Positions 1 through 5,415 of a stretch of DNA of 5,921 nt are shown piece after piece (position 1 is the first letter of the stretch; each line of letters begins with the position of its first letter). The DNA comes from Bacteroidota bacterium (lineage in GTDB: Bacteria > Bacteroidota > Ignavibacteria > UBA10030 > UBA8401), in the NCBI GenBank assembly GCA_025355705.1, contig JANXZD010000313.1:1-5921 (forward strand), read 5' to 3'. The notes below the pieces were generated by a model. The model was not told the origin of the DNA. It did no database searches and was given only the letters and a program-made list of their open reading frames with translations. The position numbers and the translations under genes are program-made.

Positions 1-1218
1 TTTACCATCCTTGGAAAGTGCTCCCAGACGAATCAACAAATCCTTCGCTTGAGAAAGATGGATAGCCGGCGGGGGATCGAGAAACCGTAAATTATTTCCA
101 TCAGCATTTTCCCATTGCGCAAATTCCATTACCAGCGGAGCAAGATCAGCTGCAAAAATTTCGGGGGGTGAATATTTTGCTAATTGCGTTTGCTGATGTT
201 CAGTCCATAATCGATAACACACACCGGCTTGCTCTCTTCCCGCTCTTCCCATTCGTTGATGAGCAGATGATTGAGAAACTGATGTTGTAATGAGTCCTGA
301 CATTCCACGCCTCGAATCAAAACGGACGGTTCGAGTAAGCCCCGAATCGATCACAATTCGGACACCTTCAATGGTCACACTTGTTTCTGCAATATTTGTT
401 GAAAGAATAATTTTCCTTCTTCCTTTAGGGTCAGGATTAAGAGCGGCTTGTTGCTTTTCATATTCGGCTTCACCAAATAATAAATGTATGATAATATTGG
501 GTGAACCCTTAACTTCTTCAAGCATTGATTCAACCCGGCTGATTTCACGCTGTCCCGGAAGAAATACCAAAATGTCCCCTTCCGCTTCTTTTAACGCTCG
601 ATTGATCGTTGAAAAAACTGAGCGTTCAATTTCAGCAACATTGTTCGATGAAACATAATGTATAGCTACAGGAAATACATTTCCATCTGAATGAATTATC
701 GGAGCATCACGGAGTAATTTTGAAAGTGAAATTCCATCAAGAGTTGCAGACATAACAAGAATCCGAAGATCGTTTCGCAAATGTTCCTGAACTTCCAACG
801 CAAGAGCAAGTCCAAGATCTGCATGAATACTTCGCTCGTGGAATTCATCAAAGATAATTAATCCAATTTCAGGCAATGTCGGATCGTCTTGGATCATTCT
901 GGTAAGAATTCCTTCAGTAACGATCTCTATTTTCGTGTTGCGGCTTATTTTACTGTCGCCTCGAATTCGATAACCAATGGACTCACCAACCGTTTCTTTT
1001 TGAAGATGAGCCATATAGGACGCAGCACGCTGTGCAGCTACTCTTCGAGGTTCGAGCATAATGATCTTTTTCCCCTCAAGCCACGGCTGATCTTTTAATG
1101 CAATTGGGATTCTAGTAGTTTTCCCTGCACCGGGTTCAGCTGAAAGAATCACATTGCAATGGGTCTTTATCGCAGCAATGAGATCGGGAAGTATTATGTC
1201 GATTGGAAGTGAATTCAC
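1..1218 (-). CDS. hrpB: ATP-dependent helicase HrpB, N-terminal 406 residues (3' end beyond window)
   Basis: DEAH-box superfamily 2 RNA helicase of the HrpB family, a cytoplasmic nucleotide-driven enzyme whose cellular job in most bacteria is poorly defined. The frame is open from a GTG at 1218 to position 1. Seen in order: Walker A GAGKTT (residues 30-35), motif Ia LEPRR (55-59), motif II DEFH (124-127, the DEAH-box position), motif III SATLD (157-161), FLPG (219-222), motif V STNIAETS (273-280) and motif VI QRMGRAGR (321-328). All helicase motifs are intact. The N-terminus NSLPID (residues 2-7) followed shortly by the P-loop is typical of HrpB rather than the longer HrpA. Family members are about 800-850 residues, so the C-terminal half, including the HrpB-specific region, lies outside. 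No in-frame ATG exists between the preceding stop (1320-1318) and this GTG, and no clear Shine-Dalgarno is seen; a CTG at 1248 is a less likely start. It follows the acyl-CoA synthetase by 61 bp without a terminator. Confidence 0.93.
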   Translation of the reverse strand, partial: MNSLPIDIILPDLIAAIKTHCNVILSAEPGAGKTTRIPIALKDQPWLEGKKIIMLEPRRVAAQRAASYMAHLQKETVGESIGYRIRGDSKISRNTKIEIVTEGILTRMIQDDPTLPEIGLIIFDEFHERSIHADLGLALALEVQEHLRNDLRILVMSATLDGISLSKLLRDAPIIHSDGNVFPVAIHYVSSNNVAEIERSVFSTINRALKEAEGDILVFLPGQREISRVESMLEEVKGSPNIIIHLLFGEAEYEKQQAALNPDPKGRRKIILSTNIAETSVTIEGVRIVIDSGLTRTVRFDSRRGMSGLITTSVSQSSAHQRMGRAGREQAGVCYRLWTEHQQTQLAKYSPPEIFAADLAPLVMEFAQWENADGNNLRFLDPPPAIHLSQAKDLLIRLGALSKDGK

Positions 1219-1279
1219 TATTAGAAGATAGGGATTTTTTTGTAACAGGCAGCAATAACCGTTCGTGAGATTTGCAAGA

Positions 1280-3196
1280 TTATTCCATCCGCTTGATGAT
1301 ATTCTTGTTCTGATGATTTAGAATATCTTTTCCTTCTGCAGTATAAAGGAAATCAATTCTTTCTTTATAGTATTCGGTAATTTTCCCACGAACCATTTTC
1401 AGCGTACTGTTAAGGAAATGATTTTGCTCGGTAAATCCTTCACCCAATATTCCAACAGCAGCTGGAAGCCACCGTTCAGGAAACGCACCGGCGTACCGTC
1501 CGCCCGTTTTATATTCTTTAATTTCAGATTCAAGTAACGATAGTACCTCTATTTGTCCTTGTTCTGAATGAGTTGAGAGATTTTTTTGTTTAAGATAGAG
1601 TAAAATCTTTTCTTTGTTTGGAACAATTAATGCAACCGTAAACAACGACTGATTGTTATACAACATCACCTGCTCAATGATCGGTGAATTTCCTACCAAT
1701 GCTTCTTCAATTCCTTCCGGACTATATTTCTCTCCATCATGACTAATCAGCAAACTTTTTTCACGACCTAAGACAAATAAAAAATTATCAACGTCAAGAT
1801 AGCCGAGATCGCCGGTAAATAACCATCCTTCTCGAATTGTTTCTCTGGTCGCTTTTTCGTTCTTCCAATACCCTGCCATAACATTCTCACCGCGAATAAC
1901 GATCTCTCCCTGTTTGCCAACCGGAAGAGTATTCCCTCTTTCATCACAAATTTTCACTTCAAGATTTGGAACAATACTGCCGGATGAACCAAGTTTATGT
2001 TTCTTCGGAACATTTGCCGAAATGATCGGAGAGGCTTCGGTTAAACCGTATCCTTGATACATTGGAATGCCGATCGCATAAAAAAAACGCTGAAGTTCAA
2101 TATCCAACAATGCACCGCCGCCGATAAAGAATTCTAATCTTCCACCAAATCCTTCACGGATTTTTTTAAGAAGCAAAAAATCAAGAAACTTATATTGCAA
2201 TTTTTCCCATACGGTCCCATTCTTTCCGCGATCCCAACCGATACCATTAATTTTGTAACCAAGATCCAATGCTCGGTTAAATAACGATTCAATCTTTTCT
2301 CCTTTTTCTTTGATTCCTTTTTCAATATTCTTCTTAAAATTTTTTGCGAGTGCGGGAACGCTTAACAGGAACGTTGGTTTTGATTCACGAATATTCACTG
2401 GAACATTCTTTAATGTTTCAAATGGGGTTTTTCCAACTTGCACCGAAGCCATGCTTGCACCGTTCACCATCAACGTATATATCCCTGCAGTATGTGCAAA
2501 ACAATGGTCCCATGGCAATATTAACAACGAGCAATAATCTTGCGGAATATGAAGAAGCCCTGAAGCTTGGTCAACATTTGATGTATAGTTTCTGTGCGTT
2601 AGAATGATTCCTTTAGGATCTGCGGTTGTGCCGGAAGTATAGCAGATATTTGCTGGATCATTCTCCATAATTGAATCCCATCGTTCGGTGAATTTGTCAC
2701 TGTTTGATTTATGAAACTCACTTCCCATTTGAAGCAATGACGAGAAAATCAATTCATCGTCATTCGTTGGTACACCATCAAGTAGAATAATCTTTTCTAA
2801 TTCAGGAAGATCATTTTCGATAGAACGAATTTTATGTACGTGACCTCCTGACACAATTACCATACGTGCACCGGAATGTAACAGACGAAACTTAAGATCT
2901 GTCAGTTCATCAAGTTTCACTGAAATTGGTACATTAATAGCACCAGCATATAACATTCCTACTTCAGCAATCACCCAGTCGTTTCTGCCTTCTGAGATCA
3001 ACGCTATACGATCACCTTTTTGAATGCCAAGGCTCATTAGTCCACTGGCAATTAAATACACTTGTTCTTTTACTTGCGCATAGGTAAGACCAGTATAAGA
3101 ATTTGTTTTCTTTTCCCACAAAAGGATATTATCGGGAAAATTTATGCAGCTCATTTCGAGTAAATACGGGATGGTTCGTTGAGTTGAGTTTTTCAT
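1280..3196 (-). CDS. long-chain acyl-CoA synthetase (AMP-forming)
   Basis: Adenylate-forming enzyme of the ANL superfamily, expected to activate a long-chain fatty acid with ATP to acyl-AMP and then to acyl-CoA, for beta-oxidation or lipid synthesis. At 638 residues it has the length of bacterial long-chain FACS-like proteins. Seen: the phosphate-binding loop YTSGTTADPKG (186-196), the adenine/substrate motif YQGYGLTEASP (380-390), the hinge-side motif TGD (461-463; Asp contacts the ribose in the family), GREKS (477-481) beginning the mobile C-terminal lid, and NSTLKMVRGK (596-605), where the family's TxTLK lysine would be K600. Nothing catalytic appears to be missing. No transmembrane segment is evident, so it is probably cytosolic or peripheral to the membrane. 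The ATG at 3196 has no Shine-Dalgarno upstream, unlike the RRM gene and the small membrane-protein gene. Substrate chain length cannot be read from the sequence, so a specific symbol such as fadD is not assigned. Confidence 0.93.
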   Translation of the reverse strand: MKNSTQRTIPYLLEMSCINFPDNILLWEKKTNSYTGLTYAQVKEQVYLIASGLMSLGIQKGDRIALISEGRNDWVIAEVGMLYAGAINVPISVKLDELTDLKFRLLHSGARMVIVSGGHVHKIRSIENDLPELEKIILLDGVPTNDDELIFSSLLQMGSEFHKSNSDKFTERWDSIMENDPANICYTSGTTADPKGIILTHRNYTSNVDQASGLLHIPQDYCSLLILPWDHCFAHTAGIYTLMVNGASMASVQVGKTPFETLKNVPVNIRESKPTFLLSVPALAKNFKKNIEKGIKEKGEKIESLFNRALDLGYKINGIGWDRGKNGTVWEKLQYKFLDFLLLKKIREGFGGRLEFFIGGGALLDIELQRFFYAIGIPMYQGYGLTEASPIISANVPKKHKLGSSGSIVPNLEVKICDERGNTLPVGKQGEIVIRGENVMAGYWKNEKATRETIREGWLFTGDLGYLDVDNFLFVLGREKSLLISHDGEKYSPEGIEEALVGNSPIIEQVMLYNNQSLFTVALIVPNKEKILLYLKQKNLSTHSEQGQIEVLSLLESEIKEYKTGGRYAGAFPERWLPAAVGILGEGFTEQNHFLNSTLKMVRGKITEYYKERIDFLYTAEGKDILNHQNKNIIKRME

Positions 3197-3227
3197 ATTG
3201 GAAGAATTAATGTTGTTTATTTGACAT

Positions 3228-3256
3228 TATGTACCGAGAATTTCAAGGAAAAGCAA
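3228..3256 (-). promoter_or_regulatory. candidate promoter of the acyl-CoA synthetase gene
   Basis: On the minus strand TTGCTT (3256-3251) and TACATA (3233-3228) are separated by 17 bp and lie 32 bp before the ATG. The match to a sigma-70 type consensus is only moderate, and promoter consensus in this lineage may differ. Confidence 0.3.
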
Positions 3257-3494
3257 TCGACAAAAAAAATGTGACGTGATCAATTTCTTAAATGAGATTT
3301 TTTTACAATGGTTGGATGGTGTTATAAAATTTATTGGTTTTTCTTATATAATTTTTAGAGTGATGATATCCAGAAACTAATGACAACTACTTTCAGCCGG
3401 AAGATATTATTTTTTATACGATCAACTGCTGAACAAGAGACTCTTCAATTCCTTGGCAAGAACTGAAGAGACATTTACATTTTCAGCATGGTTT

Positions 3495-3529
3495 AAAATA
3501 AAACAGGCGATGGTGTTCACCATCGCCTG
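3495..3529 (-). terminator. intrinsic terminator of the RRM-protein gene
   Basis: CAGGCGATGGTG and CACCATCGCCTG (3504-3515 and 3518-3529) form a perfect 12-bp inverted repeat, in practice about 11 bp with a 4-nt loop. On the minus strand it is followed by TTTTATTTT (3503-3495). It lies 28 bp after the RRM stop codon. There is no T-run on the plus-strand side, so it serves minus-strand transcription. Confidence 0.92.
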
Positions 3530-3557
3530 AAAAAAAATATTATTATTAAAAATCCTA

Positions 3558-3893
3558 TTACCGGTTTCCACCGCGATCTCTGCTTCTATTGTCTCTCCCA
3601 CCACCACCGCCGAAACCTCCTCGACCGCCGCCACCGCTTTTTCGATTATCAGTTTTGGGTTTTGCTTCATTCACCGTTAACGCACGACTCTTTAGATCTT
3701 TGCCGTTTAATCCGGTCATTGCTGCCTGCGCTTCTGCAGCTTCCGGCATTTCGATAAAGGCAAAACCTTTCGGCTCACCGCTGATCTTGTCTTTGATGAT
3801 CGCAATGGTATCTACCTTGCCAAATGCTTCGAATGCTTGTTTCAAATCATCTTCTGTAACTTCGCGCGACAAATTTCCTACATAAATGTTCAC
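3558..3893 (-). CDS. RRM-domain RNA-binding protein with Gly/Arg-rich tail
   Basis: Small single-RRM protein of 111 residues, the common bacterial glycine-rich RNA-binding type, expected to bind single-stranded RNA in the cytoplasm. The RRM spans about residues 2-79: RNP2 is IYVGNL (3-8) and RNP1 is KGFAFIEM (42-49), with the aromatic residues Y4, F44 and F46 at the RNA-stacking positions. Residues 86-111 form a low-complexity Gly/Arg/Asp tail resembling RGG regions, which in this family adds non-specific RNA affinity. The start is GTG at 3893; AGGAG lies 6 nt upstream and the RNP2 strand begins directly after, which fixes the start. The gene is monocistronic: an isolated upstream region with a TATAAT box and a strong terminator downstream. 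Related proteins in cyanobacteria and other bacteria are often cold-induced; nothing in this sequence proves that here. Confidence 0.93.
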   Translation of the reverse strand: MNIYVGNLSREVTEDDLKQAFEAFGKVDTIAIIKDKISGEPKGFAFIEMPEAAEAQAAMTGLNGKDLKSRALTVNEAKPKTDNRKSGGGGRGGFGGGGGRDNRSRDRGGNR

Positions 3894-3977
3894 TGTAATC
3901 TCCTGTTAATAATATTTTTTAACTTTTTTTGCTTCCGTCGTAAGTAGTAATATTTCGATTTGCAAAAATATTGAACT

Positions 3978-3983
3978 ATTATA
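3978..3983 (-). promoter_or_regulatory. candidate -10 box of the RRM-protein gene
   Basis: A perfect TATAAT lies on the minus strand 84 bp before the GTG start, which would give a 5' leader of roughly 75-80 nt rich in A/T. No good -35 is found at 16-18 bp; the nearest TTGTAA lies 23 bp upstream, which is too far. The -10 call therefore rests on one hexamer and on its position. Confidence 0.35.
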
Positions 3984-3999
3984 TTTCGGTAGCATTCGT

Positions 4000-4086
4000 T
4001 TACTTATTACAAGGTATCGAAGCCTCTGCAGAGAAGCAAATTATTTTATTTTGGAAAAACAATAGCATAATTGCCAAAATCGACAT
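4000..4086 (-). CDS. possible 28-residue small hydrophobic protein
   Basis: A short ORF starts at ATG 4086 and stops at TAA 4002-4000. AGGAG (4097-4093) sits 6 nt before the ATG, as good a ribosome binding site as that of the RRM gene. The product begins MSILAIMLLFF, a hydrophobic stretch, then NKIICFSAEA and a short polar end with a second Cys. It could be a small membrane peptide, a leader peptide or chance. It lies in the otherwise empty region between the SET gene and the RRM gene, with its stop just before the TATAAT box of the RRM gene. I do not recognise it as a member of any family. Confidence 0.25.
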   Translation of the reverse strand: MSILAIMLLFFQNKIICFSAEASIPCNK

Positions 4087-4265
4087 AAATATCTCCTGTC
4101 CTATTGTAAGATTCGTCATATTGCTCAAATGTTACTACGATTAACGAAACATAATATCTCCCGCCGGTGAACCTTCTACGAAAATTCAGAGACCTCAGGA
4201 AAAGAATTGGATTAGGTCATTGCGAGATAATTTTTTGCGTAAAGACGATGGATCAAATCATCATA

Positions 4266-4691
4266 TCAAACATTTTTTATTGTCTCATTAAGATACCCTC
4301 TGCAATTAACTGAGCCACAGAGACAGACAGTCAATTCACTATCAGCATCATAATCATAATCAATCGTCAATTCTTCTTCTTGTCGGATATCGCGAGCAGC
4401 ATAAAATAATATCTTGCTGTCGGCAATTTTGTATATGCAGCTAGGATCACATGAATGATTTAGATATTTCGTATGGTTTCCTTTGTCATAACCATCTATC
4501 GCGTGCTCATCATTCAGCCAAAATGTATATATCCCCTTTCGCTTCAAATCTTCTTCTCTTCTCACAGCTTCAACAGCTGTAATTATTTCACCTTCGTATT
4601 CAGCAATAAGATGATCTTTGGGAATAAATTTACTGGTAAAACAACCTAAACGATTAATTGCAGATTCTTTTATAATTAGACATTCCGACAT
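4266..4691 (-). CDS. SET-domain protein, putative lysine methyltransferase with post-SET motif
   Basis: A 141-residue protein made almost entirely of a SET domain, the fold that transfers methyl from S-adenosylmethionine to protein lysines. Seen: the N-terminal SET strand RLGCF (14-18), YEGEII (32-37), the pseudoknot motif KYLNHSC (75-81, AdoMet and zinc side), ELTIDY (107-112, with the catalytic-pocket Tyr position Y112) and a post-SET cluster CLCGSVNCRGYL with C123, C125 and C130. With C81 these give the four Cys of the canonical post-SET zinc site. No pre-SET region is present. One oddity is that the usual GxG near the start reads R14-L-G16. The ATG at 4691 is preceded only by a weak GAAAG. 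It follows the tRNA-Lys terminator and so probably has its own promoter. The substrate is unknown; Chlamydia NUE, which methylates histone-like proteins, is a known bacterial precedent. Confidence 0.9.
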   Translation of the reverse strand: MSECLIIKESAINRLGCFTSKFIPKDHLIAEYEGEIITAVEAVRREEDLKRKGIYTFWLNDEHAIDGYDKGNHTKYLNHSCDPSCIYKIADSKILFYAARDIRQEEELTIDYDYDADSELTVCLCGSVNCRGYLNETIKNV

Positions 4692-4743
4692 TAAGTAACT
4701 TTCATTATTATTGCTAATAGATTAGAAACAATAGAATAGACTT

Positions 4744-4749
4744 GTTATA
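4744..4749 (-). promoter_or_regulatory. possible -10 box for the SET gene
   Basis: TATAAC lies on the minus strand about 53 bp before the ATG, in the only interval between the tRNA terminator and the SET gene. The -35 match at 17-18 bp is poor (3 of 6), so this is a weak call based mainly on location. Confidence 0.2.
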
Positions 4750-4775
4750 TGTTTTGTTATGCTGGCATTCGAATA

Positions 4776-4814
4776 GAAAAAAAAATAGCCTGATCACAAT
4801 ACTGATCAGGCTAT
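4776..4814 (-). terminator. intrinsic terminator of tRNA-Lys
   Basis: ATAGCCTGATCA (4785-4796) and TGATCAGGCTAT (4803-4814) form a perfect 12-bp stem with a 6-nt loop. On the minus strand the stem is followed by a run of about eight T (the A-run at 4777-4784 on the plus strand). It starts 30 bp after the 3' end of the tRNA. Confidence 0.92.
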
Positions 4815-4844
4815 GGGAAAAAATTGAAAATCTGAACTATTTTG

Positions 4845-4916
4845 TGATCGCGGATGGTCTCGAACCATCGACCCTCTGCTTAAAAGGCAGATGCTCTACC
4901 GCTGAGCTACGCGATC
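4845..4916 (-). tRNA. tRNA-Lys (anticodon UUU)
   Basis: The minus strand folds into a complete cloverleaf. The acceptor stem is GATCGCG/CGCGATC (7 bp), the D stem GCTC/GAGC with loop AGCGGTA, the anticodon stem TCTGC/GCAGA with loop CTTTTAA, the variable loop GGGTC, and the T arm GATGG-TTCGAGA-CCATC. The discriminator is A, as usual for Lys tRNAs. The anticodon TTT lies at 4884-4882. The 3' CCA is not encoded (CAA follows), so it must be added by a CCA-adding enzyme. The gene stands alone between its own promoter and terminator; such single tRNA genes are common integration targets, but no att repeat is seen in the window. Confidence 0.97.
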
Positions 4917-4934
4917 ATCACTTACAAAAGTGAT
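4917..4934 (-). other. 5' leader hairpin of tRNA-Lys precursor
   Basis: ATCACTT and AAGTGAT form a 7-bp stem with a 4-nt loop that abuts the first base of the mature tRNA. It makes up nearly the whole predicted leader, which RNase P would remove in one cut. Confidence 0.45.
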
Positions 4935-4937
4935 ACT

Positions 4938-4966
4938 AATATACTATAAATATTCGCGTTTTGCAA
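4938..4966 (-). promoter_or_regulatory. promoter of tRNA-Lys
   Basis: TTGCAA (4966-4961) and TATATT (4943-4938) lie 17 bp apart on the minus strand. This places the start point near 4931, about 15 nt before the mature 5' end. It is one of the best sigma-70-like matches in the window and is correctly placed for a stable RNA gene. Confidence 0.6.
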
Positions 4967-4991
4967 CGATAGAATATTAATTTGAACAAAT

Positions 4992-5267
4992 CTATTGTGC
5001 GCCGACTTCCGTACCACCTTCTTCAGTTTTCTTCCGTCGAAAAATAATTCCTATCGGAATCACAACACAATATCCAATTACGAGTAAGATAGGTGCAACA
5101 TTCAATGCAATCGGATTATCCCACGGCTTTGCACTTAATGCAAAATAGCCGACAACAATAGTCACCACACCTGCTAATATGATCTGGTAATTGATTGACT
5201 CTAGGCTAAGGGATTGATCTCTTTTAGCTTTTTTGGTTGACTTGTCTTTTTGAATTTGTTTTGCCAT
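4992..5267 (-). CDS. small two-span membrane protein, function unknown
   Basis: A 91-residue protein. Residues 1-20 are hydrophilic and Lys-rich (KDKSTKKAKR), followed by two hydrophobic segments at about 28-46 (IILAGVVTIVVGYFALSA) and 58-75 (APILLVIGYCVVIPIGIIF). The short link between them contains PWDNP. A basic RRKK (76-79) and an acidic, Gly-rich tail follow. The positive charges on both ends suggest both termini face the cytoplasm, with a small external loop. It resembles short two-helix proteins common in the Bacteroidota/Ignavibacteriota group (DUF3098-like in layout), but I cannot assign a family with certainty. The ATG at 5267 has a strong AGGAGG (5280-5275) at 7-nt spacing. Upstream lies a structured region with a terminator-like hairpin (see 5291-5376). 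No clear terminator follows, so some read-through into tRNA-Lys is possible. Confidence 0.85.
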   Translation of the reverse strand: MAKQIQKDKSTKKAKRDQSLSLESINYQIILAGVVTIVVGYFALSAKPWDNPIALNVAPILLVIGYCVVIPIGIIFRRKKTEEGGTEVGAQ

Positions 5268-5290
5268 AGTCGATCCTCCTCAGTTAGAAA

Positions 5291-5327
5291 ATATAAAAAA
5301 GCCAGACGTTGGGGGGTCCGTCTGGCT
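5291..5327 (-). terminator. intrinsic terminator or attenuator before the membrane-protein gene
   Basis: AGCCAGACG (5327-5319) pairs perfectly with CGTCTGGCT (5308-5300) around a 10-nt loop containing six consecutive C on the minus strand. TTTTTTATAT follows (5299-5290). It ends only about 10 bp before the AGGAGG of the membrane-protein gene, so it either ends an upstream short RNA or attenuates that gene. Confidence 0.8.
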
Positions 5328-5376
5328 CGACCAAAAATATGCAACACTCAGGGGAAGAGGCGTTGCAAAGGTCGAG
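5291..5376 (-). ncRNA. candidate structured small RNA or leader RNA
   Basis: Between a candidate promoter and the terminator the minus strand can form an outer stem CTCGACC/GGTCGAG (5376-5370 with 5332-5326) enclosing TGCAACGC/GTGTTGCA (5367-5360 with 5347-5340, one G-U), with a 12-nt pyrimidine-rich loop CTCTTCCCCTGA. The terminator hairpin with its CCCCCC loop follows directly and shares two bases with the outer stem. If the start point is near 5375, the product would be about 85 nt. Two exposed C-rich loops recall in shape the actinobacterial 6C RNA, but I do not claim homology. I recognise no known riboswitch class. Confidence 0.4.
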
Positions 5377-5379
5377 TAC

Positions 5380-5407
5380 AATATAATTAGAATATTCTAA
5401 AAATCAA
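5380..5407 (-). promoter_or_regulatory. candidate promoter with operator-like palindrome
   Basis: TTGATT (5407-5402) and TATATT (5385-5380) are 16 bp apart on the minus strand, downstream of the Lys-rich gene. Most of the spacer is the perfect 14-bp palindrome TTAGAATATTCTAA (5387-5400), placed where a bound repressor would block RNA polymerase. It would drive the structured RNA and, on read-through, the membrane-protein gene. Confidence 0.45.
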
Positions 5408-5415
5408 TGGAAACA

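Larger units (their letters stand above)
3197..3557. other. intergenic region between the acyl-CoA synthetase and RRM genes
   Basis: This 361-bp gene-free stretch holds the terminator of the RRM gene (3495-3529), a candidate promoter (3228-3256) and an imperfect hairpin at 3441-3470, in which CTCTTCA pairs with TGAAGAG and, after one mismatch, TTC pairs with GAA around an 8-nt loop. No strong T-run follows that hairpin on either strand, so it is not called a terminator. The remaining sequence is AT-rich, and I see no coding potential or repeat in it. Confidence 0.6.
3894..4265. other. 372-bp intergenic region between the SET and RRM genes
   Basis: No conventional gene is present. On the minus strand it holds a second ribosome-binding-like site, GGGAG (4162-4158) 5 nt before ATG TTT CGT TAA (4152-4141), then the 28-codon ORF (4086-4000), then the RRM promoter region. 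GGAGATATT occurs at both start sites, 65-66 bp apart. CTCTGCAGAG (4024-4033) is a perfect 10-bp palindrome. No intrinsic terminator is visible directly after the SET gene stop, and I see no tRNA or mobile element. Confidence 0.5.

Noticed and set aside
290..1098. Plus-strand ORFs at 290-658 and 889-1098
   Set aside because: They lie antisense to hrpB, whose frame carries every helicase motif without a break.
2134..2607. ORFs at 2134-2325 (minus), 2310-2537 and 2344-2607 (plus)
   Set aside because: They overlap the intact acyl-CoA synthetase in other frames and show no recognisable domain.
3441..3470. Imperfect hairpin as a second terminator
   Set aside because: There is a mismatch in the stem and no T-run directly after it on either strand.
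3422..3670. 82-residue minus-strand ORF
   Set aside because: It begins as an alternative frame through the Gly-rich codons of the RRM gene and crosses that gene's strong terminator, so it is a shadow.
3589..3885. Plus-strand ORF of 98 residues with a Pro-rich start
   Set aside because: It is the antisense of the Gly/Arg-rich tail and RRM; Gly codons read backwards give the Pro run.
3978..4012. TTGTAA and TATAAT as a complete promoter for the RRM gene
   Set aside because: The spacer is 23 bp, too long for a sigma-70 type promoter; only the -10 box is kept, at low confidence.
4742..4933. Plus-strand ORF of 63 residues
   Set aside because: It runs antisense through the terminator and the complete tRNA-Lys gene.
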